Program-made: the position numbers and the translations under genes
The notes under the pieces: generated by a model
What the model saw: the letters and a program-made list of their open reading frames with translations, nothing else
The model's database searches: none
What the model was told of the DNA's origin: nothing
NCBI GenBank assembly: GCA_027484425.1
Contig: JAIXSZ010000044.1
Span: 1 to 64,000 of the forward strand
Source: Sphingobacteriales bacterium
GTDB lineage: Bacteria > Bacteroidota > Bacteroidia > Chitinophagales > Chitinophagaceae
Length of the DNA: 64,000 nucleotides
Direction: 5' to 3'
Shown here: one piece after another, positions 9,898 through 18,267 of the stretch
Position numbering within the stretch: position 1 is the stretch's first letter
How the letters are laid out: every line of letters begins with the position of its first letter

Positions 9898-11337
9898 TTA
9901 TTTGTTGTTTTTTTCTTTTTTCTCTATCATTTCCAAGAGGTTTGCAATATTACTATGATCTAATCTTTTTCCTCTTATTATCTTTTTTTCATCGAGCAAA
10001 TATATAGTTGGAGTGCTATACACATCATACTTAGACCTCCAATCACCAATATGTTCAGGATCCCAAGTTGTTACCCAATCATCAAGTTTGTATTTTTTTA
10101 TAAAGTCTTTTGCAGCAGTTTCGTCAGTTTCTGTACTTACTGCAAAAATTTTCAAACCTTTCTTTTTTAAGCCAGATCTGTACATAGAGTCGATTTTAGG
10201 CATTTCCTCTTTGCAGTGACCACAAGTAGGAGCATAAAACACGAGAAGTGTGTATTTAGACTTGGTTCCATTCAGACTTTCTTCTTTTTTACTGCCTAAA
10301 ACTGGTAGTTTTATTTCAGGAGCCAGATTGCCTATCACATTTGGTGCTATTTTCATAGCACGGTCTATGTATTTGTTGAGGTCTTCGCTAGAGAGCCATG
10401 TTGCGTCCCCTTTCATGTAGTAGTTTTCTACCAGATACACAAACACTTCGTCCATGCCCATTATTTTGCTGTTTTCAGCATTTCTGGTAAGCCACCATAG
10501 GGTATATTTAAATAGTTCCTTAGTGCCTTTAGCTTTTTCTAACAATAATCTGGATTCCTTAATAACACTATCTGGCCAAGGTAATACCATTTTGTTCATG
10601 TATTCCTCTAGCTTGGCATCAAACACGGGAGTGTGTACTAGTCGGTCGTCTTGTAAGTTAAAGTTGTCCCAGTAGTGGCTTTTATAATAATTGTATGCAA
10701 ATGAACTATCCTTGGTTATGCCATCAGCCAGAAAATGAGGACCCTCAGGCACCTGCGGTATTTCCAGTGCACTAAATATGGAAGTGAGTAATGTGCCTGG
10801 GTTCTTTTTTATATGTTCTTTTCTGTATGCAGTGAGCTCTTTGCCTGTAGTGGCTACTCTTTTTCGTATAGCAGCAGTATCATCAGCATTTTTAGCAGTG
10901 GCATATTCTTTTTGCAATTCTTGCTGCTTGCCGCTGTATCCCTTTAAGAAGAGAACATAGTCTTGAAAACGGTTATTTTCAGCAGAATTGGTAAAAGTTA
11001 GACCTTGGGGCAATTTTTCTATTTCGGCATTTATGGTGAAATCGTCACCTTTATTTAGCAGGAACTCGAAATAGGTTTTTCTATCAGACAACAGCATCAT
11101 GTAAATGCCGCCTATAAATTCTGGGTCGTTACTGTCGAACACTGCTACTCCTTTTTTATCTAGTCTGGCAGAGTCGCGTTTGTATATAGTAGGCAATGGT
11201 TTGCCGTAATAGTGTACAAGATACACCATAGAGTCTTTAAGGGAGGGCATTTTCAGTGTTATGTGGTATCCTTCTTTTGCAACACCCGCCTCAGCCATAC
11301 CTAAAACCAGTAAGGCAACAAGTACTAATCGATTCAT
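9898..11337 (-). CDS. TlpA-like thioredoxin-fold lipoprotein/periplasmic reductase
   Basis: The gene codes for 479 residues with a signal sequence (LVLVALLVLGMAEAGVAK). The C-terminal 140 residues have the thioredoxin fold of the AhpC/TSA-TlpA group, with a redox CGHC at 372-375 and the cis-Pro loop (STPTIY). The N-terminal 330 residues resemble the DUF4369/DUF5106 regions that precede thioredoxin domains in Bacteroidota. The likely role is reducing or isomerising disulfides of envelope proteins. It is the first gene of a two-gene unit with the parvulin gene. A -7 element sits 64 bp upstream. Confidence 0.87.
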   Translation of the reverse strand: MNRLVLVALLVLGMAEAGVAKEGYHITLKMPSLKDSMVYLVHYYGKPLPTIYKRDSARLDKKGVAVFDSNDPEFIGGIYMMLLSDRKTYFEFLLNKGDDFTINAEIEKLPQGLTFTNSAENNRFQDYVLFLKGYSGKQQELQKEYATAKNADDTAAIRKRVATTGKELTAYRKEHIKKNPGTLLTSIFSALEIPQVPEGPHFLADGITKDSSFAYNYYKSHYWDNFNLQDDRLVHTPVFDAKLEEYMNKMVLPWPDSVIKESRLLLEKAKGTKELFKYTLWWLTRNAENSKIMGMDEVFVYLVENYYMKGDATWLSSEDLNKYIDRAMKIAPNVIGNLAPEIKLPVLGSKKEESLNGTKSKYTLLVFYAPTCGHCKEEMPKIDSMYRSGLKKKGLKIFAVSTETDETAAKDFIKKYKLDDWVTTWDPEHIGDWRSKYDVYSTPTIYLLDEKKIIRGKRLDHSNIANLLEMIEKKEKNNK

Positions 11338-11400
11338 ATTGAGTTATTAATAGTTTCCGCTAAAGACGGAAATAAACCCAACTGTGTTGGTTAGGGTGGT

Positions 11401-11408
11401 CAAAAATA
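11401..11408 (-). promoter_or_regulatory. -7 element TATTTTTG for the TlpA-like gene
   Basis: An exact TAnnTTTG match on the minus strand, 64 bp before the ATG at 11337. No -33 partner was seen at the expected spacing. Confidence 0.4.
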
Positions 11409-11543
11409 AATCATAAAACTATAAATCCGCAGACATAATTTGCGTTCAGATGCAAAAAAATGCTTAAAAAAATTGGAGTCTACCACATTGTTTCCGTTCT
11501 TTCACCCAAAAGTATTCATGTGTGTAATAATCTTAATGTGTTA

Positions 11544-12146
11544 CTAATAGTACCTATGGAAGCTTATGCCAGCTACTGCAACACCTGATTATACATCTAC
11601 AAACAAACCCGTGTTCCTACTTACGTGATACTCCACACCCAAGTGTGCGTGCAGGTATTCCTCTCGTAGTCCTGGTATGCCACCTTTAATGCCTGGGTAG
11701 CCATAATCCTACGTTTTGTTTATGTAAGTATACCCAAGAGAGCAGGCAATGTAAACATCCCATCGGCAGGGTATTTTTAGTAGTTGATCTAAGTAGTAGG
11801 TAGTTTTTATACCAAATGGTATTATTGTAGCCCGGTAGTAATAGTATCTGGCCGCAATGATACTCGCATCACCTTTGTAAGACGCAAAACCTATAAATGG
11901 TGCAATGGTGAGATTGTTTAAGAAATCATATTCGTAATTAATAGTGAAAAAAGGAGCAGGCAATATTTCTGTACTGAAATATCCAGGGCCCATGCCCATA
12001 TTGAACGAATGTCCAAATGGTTCTGAATTGCTTTCCTGACCTTTGCTTTCTTTATTGCAAAATAGTAGCGAAAAAAGCACTATCGAATAAGCACATACTG
12101 TCTTCAACTTGGTGTAGGCGAGTGTGCAGAAATAAAGTACCAACAT
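11544..12146 (-). pseudogene. Outer-membrane beta-barrel gene broken by two in-frame stop codons
   Basis: From the ATG at 12146 the frame is open for 145 residues: a hydrophobic start (SIVLFSLLFC), then beta-barrel strands such as GPGYFSTEILPAPFFTINYEYDF and ARYYYYRATIIPFGIKTTYYL. It meets TAG at 11709-11711. In the same frame translation continues with a coherent barrel end (DYGYPGIKGG, LHAHLGVEYHVSRNTGLFVDV), meets TAA at 11589-11591, then gives SGVAVAGISFHRYY before a third stop at 11544. The two extra segments look like the C-terminal strands of Bacteroidota porin-like proteins (pattern AHLGVEYH...GLFVD..GV...GISFH). No frameshift is needed; only two nonsense codons separate it from an intact 200-residue protein. 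The N terminus is also poor (MLVLYFCTLAYTK before the signal core). Most likely this is a decaying gene. Confidence 0.7.
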
Positions 12147-12279
12147 TGGGGGTATTGAAAAAGTAAATATACGAACTTGATGATAAATTTATGTTGTTTA
12201 GGTTATTGTCTGTTGTGAAAATATTGTAAGATGTGCCTTTTCTACTTTATATTCATGTCGTATTCCTGATTTTTAATTA

Positions 12280-12309
12280 TTGGTTTTTGGTTTCATAGGC
12301 TTAATTTTG
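12280..12309 (+). promoter_or_regulatory. Promoter TTG-N19-TAATTTTG
   Basis: Both elements of the Bacteroidota promoter are present with ideal spacing: TTG at 12280-12282 and TAATTTTG at 12302-12309. The expected transcription start falls at about 12314-12317, on the GTG start of the next gene, so the mRNA may be leaderless or nearly so. Confidence 0.65.
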
Positions 12310-12313
12310 CGCT

Positions 12314-12703
12314 GTGTATCGTCAATTAATAGCCATATTACTGCTGCTCAGTATTTCTTATCAGAGCTTTGTAAAGTTGGGTATTGTAATATGGTATCAG
12401 GTCAATAAAGAATTTGTAGCCCGTAATCTGTGTGAAAACAAGAATCAACCAGAGAAAAAATGTTGCGGTAAATGCTATCTTAACAAACAACTCAACAAGG
12501 CTGACAAAGGCACAACTCAGCGTACTAACTCAGTGCCCCAAAAATGGAATTTGGGAGAACTGATAGCATACACATTGCCACAAACCGTAAATGTTTTTCC
12601 ATGGGTTTATTCGGAAAGTAGTATCAATCATCATCTATTTTACGTGAGTTTTAGTCTTGAAGGTACTTACACACCTGTATTTCATCCCCCGTCTTATTGC
12701 TAA
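12314..12703 (+). CDS. Small Cys-rich exported or membrane protein, possibly metal-related
   Basis: This gives 129 residues starting at GTG 12314. A hydrophobic N terminus (LIAILLLLSISYQSFVKLGIVIWY) is followed by a cysteine cluster, C-x8-CC-x2-C, in CENKNQPEKKCCGKCYLNKQ, then a region without cysteines and a C-terminal ...HPPSYC. The cysteine arrangement suggests metal or redox binding. I recognise this as a type of small protein found in Bacteroidota but not as a named family. The start cannot be much later, because the hydrophobic segment would be lost. Two secreted proteins with similar hints follow on the same strand (12840 and 13772). Confidence 0.65.
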   Translation: MYRQLIAILLLLSISYQSFVKLGIVIWYQVNKEFVARNLCENKNQPEKKCCGKCYLNKQLNKADKGTTQRTNSVPQKWNLGELIAYTLPQTVNVFPWVYSESSINHHLFYVSFSLEGTYTPVFHPPSYC

Positions 12704-12839
12704 TAGTCTCTTTATTTGTTTTGTAAACAGTGTATTGCCTAGTAGTTATTTATAAGGATTATCCTTCCCTTATGATATTTTGCGCATGGGGTACAGTGGC
12801 ACTACACAATTCTTAATCATTTCTCATACGCAGATTATA

Positions 12840-13757
12840 ATGAAAAAACTATTTGTAATAGCTTTTGCTATTTTTTTTGTACAATCCGTTGTGGCTTGCG
12901 ACATGTGCGGTGGTGGTGCAGGTAGCCAGTATATAGGATTGTTGCCTGGTTTTAATCGCGATTTTGTAGGTATTCAATTGTTGGCTGGCAATTTCACCAG
13001 TAGGTTTCCATCGGTTTACTATTTAGTGCCGCGACCCGATGATGTAATAAATGACAAATACAATACACTGCAAATCTGGGGTAGACATAAAATTGGCAAA
13101 AATTATCAGGTTTTCGCTTTCATACCTTACCAATACAATGTCAGATTCACAAATGGTGAAAGAAGCTGTAATGCGGGCATTGGTGATATTACTATTATGC
13201 TAAACCGTACGCTTCTTGATAGGGAATTAGCAGGCAGGCAACACACTTTATTTGGTGGGGTAGGTATAAAATTGCCTACTGGTGGTACTACTAGTTTTGA
13301 TAATGTTGCTCAGAGCCAATTTCCATCAATGAAGCCAGGTACGGGTACATATGATTTCATGTTAAATGCCAATTACACTATTCAAAAAAAGAATTTTGGT
13401 GTTAATCTCGATCCTTCAGTTGTTCTTACCACAGCTTCATCCGACGGATACAAATTTGGTAACAGGTTTAGTGTTGGGGCATTAGCGTTTTACAAGCTTG
13501 CAGTAGGTAGATTTTTATTTACGCCACAGGCTGGTGTTAAGTATGAATATGCCACACTAGACTACTACAACTACAAACAAAACTGGACCAATATATACAG
13601 CGGTGGTGGTATACTGTTTTCTTCTATAGGTTTGCAGATAGCTTACCGCAGTTTGGGTCTAAGACTCATTGGCAACCTGCCACTTGCACAGCATTATGCC
13701 AATGGCAGGATTAATACAAACTCTAAACTGGAAACAGGTTTTTTTGTTACGTTTTAA
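12840..13757 (+). CDS. Outer-membrane barrel-like protein with N-terminal CDMCGGG motif
   Basis: The chosen ATG at 12840 begins a clear signal peptide (MKKLFVIAFAIFFVQSVVA), giving 305 residues; the frame is open 20 codons further up but without a plausible start. The mature protein begins with CDMCGGGAGSQYIGLLPGF, a Cys-x2-Cys-Gly pattern right after the signal, followed by repeated amphipathic beta strands and a C-terminal aromatic residue (LETGFFVTF), as expected for an outer-membrane barrel. It is likely a transport-related protein whose N-terminal cysteines could anchor a lipid or bind metal. It is followed 14 bp later by a lipoprotein gene, so the two are probably one transcript. Confidence 0.7.
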   Translation: MKKLFVIAFAIFFVQSVVACDMCGGGAGSQYIGLLPGFNRDFVGIQLLAGNFTSRFPSVYYLVPRPDDVINDKYNTLQIWGRHKIGKNYQVFAFIPYQYNVRFTNGERSCNAGIGDITIMLNRTLLDRELAGRQHTLFGGVGIKLPTGGTTSFDNVAQSQFPSMKPGTGTYDFMLNANYTIQKKNFGVNLDPSVVLTTASSDGYKFGNRFSVGALAFYKLAVGRFLFTPQAGVKYEYATLDYYNYKQNWTNIYSGGGILFSSIGLQIAYRSLGLRLIGNLPLAQHYANGRINTNSKLETGFFVTF

Positions 13758-13771
13758 AAATTTCTTTTTAA

Positions 13772-14167
13772 ATGAAGTCTTTTCAGGTCATAACATTTTT
13801 ATTATTACTGACTTTATTGTGTGCATGCAATAAAAAAAAGAACACAGCATCCTCGACAGATGTAACAATAAATGTAGTATCACCATTATATGGTGCAACA
13901 TATCATATTGGTGATAGTGTATTAGTTGCAGCATCTGTCAGTTACGATGGTATACTTCATGGTTATGAAGTTTTAGTAACTGATTCCAGCACGGGTGCAG
14001 TGATCTATAATGTTGCAAATCATATTCATACCAATTCATTCAAAATACACGCTGCATTTGCTGTATATGCTACCGCGTCCAACGTGCTAAAATTGGTGAT
14101 TAACACACAAATAGATCATTCTGGAAAAAATGTAAATAAAATCGTGTATTTCAAGTGTAATCCTTGA
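13772..14167 (+). CDS. Small His-containing lipoprotein
   Basis: The gene codes for 131 residues. A lipoprotein signal with lipobox LLCAC puts the lipidated Cys at about residue 19. The mature part is one Ig/fibronectin-like sandwich (VTINVVSPLYGATYHIGDSVLVAASVSYDG) rich in histidines (HGYEVL, NHIHTNSFKIHAAF, IDHSG). The spacing of the histidines would suit metal binding, but this is inference. It starts 14 bp after the barrel-like gene and probably works with it. I cannot name the family with certainty. Confidence 0.65.
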   Translation: MKSFQVITFLLLLTLLCACNKKKNTASSTDVTINVVSPLYGATYHIGDSVLVAASVSYDGILHGYEVLVTDSSTGAVIYNVANHIHTNSFKIHAAFAVYATASNVLKLVINTQIDHSGKNVNKIVYFKCNP

Positions 14168-14348
14168 CATAAAACAAAGAATGTATCTCCCTTTTAGTTG
14201 TTAAATTGCTTTCCACATTGTGTTATTAAATAAATACAAGTTCTAAATCCACACTTTTTATCTTGTAGGTTTATTATAAATTTTGAACTAAAGTAATTGT
14301 TTTGCTTTGATTCGGAATTATTCAATAGCTATTACAATAGTTGGAACC

Positions 14349-15266
14349 ATGAAGATAAAATGTTTAATGATTTGCTTTTCGATTTTTGTTGTTACTTCTT
14401 CTAGTGCACAGCAGAAAGAAGCAGTCACATTCAAAGCGGGCTGGAAAACCTATAACCTTGGCATGGTGATACATGAGTATACCTACGACTATACTCATAC
14501 TGACAGCGCGAGGTTATATGTTACTGATAGTGCAAAGACCTATGTATCATCAGACAGTACGATATCTATGGTTTTGAACTATAGATATAAAGATAAAACA
14601 GAATACAAGACAGTATATTATTTGAACAGTAAAAAGCAAACCGTAAAGTCTGAGACTTATAAAGATGATATAATGCAAGAAACAAATGACTGGAAGTATG
14701 ATGAAAAAAACAGGGTGTCTACTCACTTAAGAACAAATAATATATCTGGTAATACTTATAAAAAAGTATGTGATTATATTGCTGATAAAAAAACTGGAGA
14801 GTTAGTAACTAATGAGAGCTCTTACTACAACGGGAAAATTGAGTTTTATACACGCTACCACTATAATGGCAAAAACCAATTATACAAAGAAGTAAGGCTC
14901 AATGATAATAACAAAGACATCGTACATACTGAAACTTTTGTGTACGGTGAAAATGGAAAAGTTTCAGAAAGGTCTGTTTATTTTCCAGAATTCAAGGTAA
15001 CAAAAAAATTTGACGAACCGGCTGGCAAAATACCGCCTATTTGCTTTGCAATGATGCCCATGGGGACGCTAGAAAAGGCAAATTTGAAAACACGGATCGC
15101 TTACATAAAGCGTGTGATTCAAAAGAACCTAAAAACTATCAACAATCCAGATTGTAAATCTTTTGAATACACGTTTACCAATAAATTGAATTGCAACATC
15201 ATCATCTCAACTACTAAAGTAAATAATGGTAGGATTGTGGTTTATCAATTCAAAGAGAAAATATAG
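14349..15266 (+). CDS. Secreted protein of unknown function
   Basis: Starting at the ATG 14349 gives 305 residues with a signal peptide (LMICFSIFVVTSSSAQQ); an upstream TTG-initiated frame (14307) adds only a non-signal tail. The mature protein is charged, rich in Tyr, Lys and Asp, with loosely repeated YxYDEKNR / YHYNGKNQLYKE / FVYGENGKVSE stretches like the YD/RHS-type or toxin-wrap beta repeats found in many Bacteroidota secreted proteins. There are no catalytic motifs, so no function is proposed. It is separated from the preceding gene by 181 bp in which I see no gene. Confidence 0.6.
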   Translation: MKIKCLMICFSIFVVTSSSAQQKEAVTFKAGWKTYNLGMVIHEYTYDYTHTDSARLYVTDSAKTYVSSDSTISMVLNYRYKDKTEYKTVYYLNSKKQTVKSETYKDDIMQETNDWKYDEKNRVSTHLRTNNISGNTYKKVCDYIADKKTGELVTNESSYYNGKIEFYTRYHYNGKNQLYKEVRLNDNNKDIVHTETFVYGENGKVSERSVYFPEFKVTKKFDEPAGKIPPICFAMMPMGTLEKANLKTRIAYIKRVIQKNLKTINNPDCKSFEYTFTNKLNCNIIISTTKVNNGRIVVYQFKEKI

Positions 15267-15287
15267 AAAAATTAACGATGTTGAAAT

Positions 15288-16112
15288 TTAATCCCCAAAT
15301 TCTAGTGTAGTACTTGGTAGTTTTATGTCAAAATCTTTCAATGATTTGTTCAGTTCTCCTTGAGTTCTTAATCTGTCTTGCAATACCATTTCTTTAAGTC
15401 GCCAACCCAGATATAGGTCGCCCGTAGGTATATTGTGTTTGGTTAATGTTTGCGCTACTATTTTATACGCCTTTTGGAATTGGTCGGTACACATACTTAG
15501 TAAAAGATTGTCGTAGTGGTCATTTCCTTTGGACAATACTCTTTTGTTTCCATCCGTTATTCTAACCCCGGCATTTTCTTTTACTAATTTTTTCCAGTCA
15601 TCAGCATCGTTTTCTATTTCAGCATAGCTTACAGGTCTCGCTAGTTTCCTGGCTTTACTTATTTCTTTAGGGAGTAATTCGCTAATATTTTTGGGGTAAT
15701 ATAGTTTGCCTTCTGCATCAAGGAAAGGCAGACCGGCAATGTTGATCACCATAAATCTGCCAGGGTATTTACCGAAATATTTTGTTAGCCACAACCAAGT
15801 GCATATATCTGCAGGCCATGGAGCTATCCATAGCCATACTTTAGCACTTTCATTATTATTCATTGCTACACTTACCTGCAATATCCGTTCAGTATCATCT
15901 ACGTTAACAGAGTTTTTTTCATTAGATGCAACCTGTCTCCAAAAAGAAGATCGAATATCAGAAAATTTCTGATCGTCTTCTGTTTTTTGCAATGGCCCCA
16001 CATTTAGCAAATCTTTTATTACCACTATTTCACCAGCCAATTCTGGTGTGTTTGTCATCGCATCTGCCAGAGGTGTAGCAGCCATATCGCCAATTACTAT
16101 GTGGTAAATCAT
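15288..16112 (-). CDS. DUF1835 domain-containing protein
   Basis: The protein has 274 residues with no signal peptide. The N-terminal 130 residues match the DUF1835 pattern (HIVIGDMAATPLADAM, ...WIAPWPADICTWLWLTKYF), and the C-terminal part (LTKHNIPTGDLYLGWRLKEMVLQDRL) matches the DUF3658 region usually fused to it. It is probably a cytoplasmic protein whose role has not been established. It is divergent from holA, with a -7 element 23 bp upstream of its ATG. Confidence 0.8.
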   Translation of the reverse strand: MIYHIVIGDMAATPLADAMTNTPELAGEIVVIKDLLNVGPLQKTEDDQKFSDIRSSFWRQVASNEKNSVNVDDTERILQVSVAMNNNESAKVWLWIAPWPADICTWLWLTKYFGKYPGRFMVINIAGLPFLDAEGKLYYPKNISELLPKEISKARKLARPVSYAEIENDADDWKKLVKENAGVRITDGNKRVLSKGNDHYDNLLLSMCTDQFQKAYKIVAQTLTKHNIPTGDLYLGWRLKEMVLQDRLRTQGELNKSLKDFDIKLPSTTLEFGD

Positions 16113-16134
16113 ATTTGAGCCTTGCTTGTGGCAA

Positions 16135-16142
16135 CAAAAATA
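16135..16142 (-). promoter_or_regulatory. -7 element TATTTTTG for the DUF1835 gene
   Basis: An exact TAnnTTTG match on the minus strand, 23 bp upstream of the ATG at 16112. Confidence 0.45.
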
Positions 16143-16254
16143 ATACGGAAAAAGGTATAATTAGTCTTTATTAAGCTCGCACAAAACATACCTTAAGTCC
16201 ACATCGCCAAGTATATAATTCAAGACATAGTTTTTCACTAATTTCACGCTAATT

Positions 16255-17280
16255 ATGAATGCTGATTATAAAAAAATACAACAAACATTAAAAACCAAAG
16301 AGTATGCTCCGGTTTATCTAATTGATGGAGAAGAAACCTACTATTTGGAACAAATAACTAACTATTTTGAAGACAAAATACTTAGTGCTGCAGAGAAAGA
16401 CTTTAATCTCACTATACTTTATGGCAAGGATGCCACACCTAATGATGTACTTAATACTTGTAAGCGATTTCCTATGTTCGCTGACAAGCAAGTAGTAATT
16501 CTAAAAGATGCATCAAATTTTAAAGGAGGAGACAAAGATGATAAAGGGTTAAATGCATTGTTAAGTTATATAGAGAAACCTTCTCCCACAACTATTTTGT
16601 TGATAGAGCACCCCTTCAAAAAAGCTGATACCAAAACTCGGTTTGTAAAAAGAGTGAAAGAAAAAGGTGTTCATTTTACATCCGATAAAATAAAAGACGA
16701 CTCTTTGCCCGACTGGATTGAAAGGTATGGTGCTGATATCGGTTTTACGATTGCTCGGCAAGAGGCAGAGATGTTGGCCTCCTACTTAGGTAGTGATCTT
16801 AAAAAGATTGCCAATGAAATAGAGAAAATTCGTATCAACGTACCTAATGAAAGCAGGCTTACATCCGAGCTTATTCAAAAGTATATAGGTATTAGTAAGG
16901 AGTATAACGTCTTTGAATTTCCGAATGCCCTAACAGCATTAGACAAAGAAAAAGCCTATAAAATGTTGTCTTTTTTTCTGGCTAACAACAAAGGTGCTCC
17001 TTTAGCACTTGTGGTTGGCATTTTATACAATCATTTTGCACGCATGTATGCGGCACATTTTGTAAGAGGCAAGACTGATAAAGAAGCAGCAGCTGCATTA
17101 GGCATGTCGCCCTATTTTCTTAAAGATGTGATGTCACTTCTGCCAAATTGGCCATTGAGTAGGGTAGAGCATTGTCTTTTGCTACTAGCCAAGTATAACA
17201 CAATGTCGGTGGGTATCAACAGTACAGCTTCTGATAAAGAGTTAATGAAGGAAATGGTAGGCTTGATGCTGGAAGCTTGA
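16255..17280 (+). CDS. holA: DNA polymerase III delta subunit (clamp loader)
   Basis: The 341 residues match the length of HolA. The N-terminal segment (APVYLIDGEETYYLEQITNYF) and the later FPMFADKQVVILKDA are characteristic of the delta subunit, followed by the AAA+-like core (LASYLGSDLKKIANEIEKI) and the C-terminal collar helices. Delta opens the beta clamp and loads it with the tau/gamma and delta-prime subunits in replication. It is likely a single-gene transcript divergent from the DUF1835 gene. Confidence 0.9.
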   Translation: MNADYKKIQQTLKTKEYAPVYLIDGEETYYLEQITNYFEDKILSAAEKDFNLTILYGKDATPNDVLNTCKRFPMFADKQVVILKDASNFKGGDKDDKGLNALLSYIEKPSPTTILLIEHPFKKADTKTRFVKRVKEKGVHFTSDKIKDDSLPDWIERYGADIGFTIARQEAEMLASYLGSDLKKIANEIEKIRINVPNESRLTSELIQKYIGISKEYNVFEFPNALTALDKEKAYKMLSFFLANNKGAPLALVVGILYNHFARMYAAHFVRGKTDKEAAAALGMSPYFLKDVMSLLPNWPLSRVEHCLLLLAKYNTMSVGINSTASDKELMKEMVGLMLEA

Positions 17281-17339
17281 TATGCTTCAATGAGGTAATT
17301 TATACTCAAATTTTGGAGCTAATATCACATACTTTCCCT

Positions 17340-17347
17340 TACATTTG
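17340..17347 (+). promoter_or_regulatory. -7 element TACATTTG
   Basis: An exact TAnnTTTG match, 27 bp before the ATG at 17375. The nearest upstream TTG (17313) is 24 bp away, slightly longer than ideal. Confidence 0.5.
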
Positions 17348-17374
17348 TTACATACTATTATCAAAATCTAAAAA

Positions 17375-18100
17375 ATGAAAAAATATTCATTAACGTTATT
17401 GGCAGTCGCTATGTTGTCTGCTAACCTGACATTTGCTCAGTCGGGCGATGAAATAATTACTAAGCACATCGAAGCAATAGGTGGCGAAAAAAATTGGAAC
17501 AAAATCACATCACTCAAGCAGACTGGTGCTATGAGTATACAAGGGATGGAAATAGCAACCAGCCGAACCACAGTAGATAAAAAAGGTATGAGGATGGACC
17601 TGTCAGTGATGGGTATGGATTGTTATGTGATACTTACTGCTAAAGAAGGGTGGATGTACATGCCCATACAACCAGGAATGGATAAGGTAACACCTATCCC
17701 AGAAGAGCAAATTAAACAATCACAAGGAAGATTGAATATTAAACATTCACTTTTGGCAGATAAATCGCAAATAACCGCGGCCAAATATCTGGGTACTGAT
17801 ACTATGGATAATGTTCCTTGTTTCAAGGTAGCAATAAGTGACAAAGATGGTAACGAACAGACAGCCTACTTTGATGTGAGCAATTATTACTTAATAAGGT
17901 CGGAAGTGAAGGTAAAGGCTAAAGACGAAGAGCAAGAACTAGCAATGACCTTTAGTAATTTTCAGAAATTGCCTGAAGGAATAGTAATACCAATGACTGA
18001 AAATAACCCTCAAATGGGTGGCGACATTGTGTACAAAACAGTAGAAATAAACAAGCCAGTTAGCGATGAAGTATTCAAACCTACTGAGCCCAAAAAGTAG
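17375..18100 (+). CDS. Outer-membrane lipoprotein-sorting-like periplasmic protein
   Basis: The protein is 241 residues with a clean signal peptide (LTLLAVAMLSANLTFAQ). The start of the mature protein (GDEIITKHIEAIGGEKNWNKITSLKQTG) and the beta-strand pattern resemble the LolA/LolB-like fold proteins annotated as outer-membrane lipoprotein-sorting proteins in Bacteroidota. These are periplasmic, and their lipid or lipoprotein ligand is generally unproven. It appears to be a single-gene unit with its own -7 element and a hairpin terminator after the stop. Confidence 0.7.
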   Translation: MKKYSLTLLAVAMLSANLTFAQSGDEIITKHIEAIGGEKNWNKITSLKQTGAMSIQGMEIATSRTTVDKKGMRMDLSVMGMDCYVILTAKEGWMYMPIQPGMDKVTPIPEEQIKQSQGRLNIKHSLLADKSQITAAKYLGTDTMDNVPCFKVAISDKDGNEQTAYFDVSNYYLIRSEVKVKAKDEEQELAMTFSNFQKLPEGIVIPMTENNPQMGGDIVYKTVEINKPVSDEVFKPTEPKK

Positions 18101-18122
18101 TATCTTGTTTTGCTTAAACTAT

Positions 18123-18148
18123 GAATGGCTGCTGAAATGCAGCCATTC
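18123..18148 (+). terminator. Hairpin terminator
   Basis: A 10-bp perfect inverted repeat (18123-18132, 18139-18148) with a 6-nt loop, followed by GAGTTTTAT, lies 22 bp after the stop of the preceding gene. The T tract is short, so termination strength is uncertain. Confidence 0.6.
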
Positions 18149-18267
18149 GAGTTTTATGAAGGTTCGCCGAAAGTTACAAAACCAAATAAATAGTATTTCT
18201 TGCCTTTTTTAACTTTAATTATTCCATGCTTATCGTTACATTCGCATTCTAACTTTTGCTAAAACAG

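Noticed and set aside
11544-11711. Stop-codon recoding (selenocysteine or pyrrolysine) in the broken barrel gene
   Set aside because: The two stops are different codons (TAG and TAA), no recoding machinery or structure was seen, and barrels of this type need no such residue.
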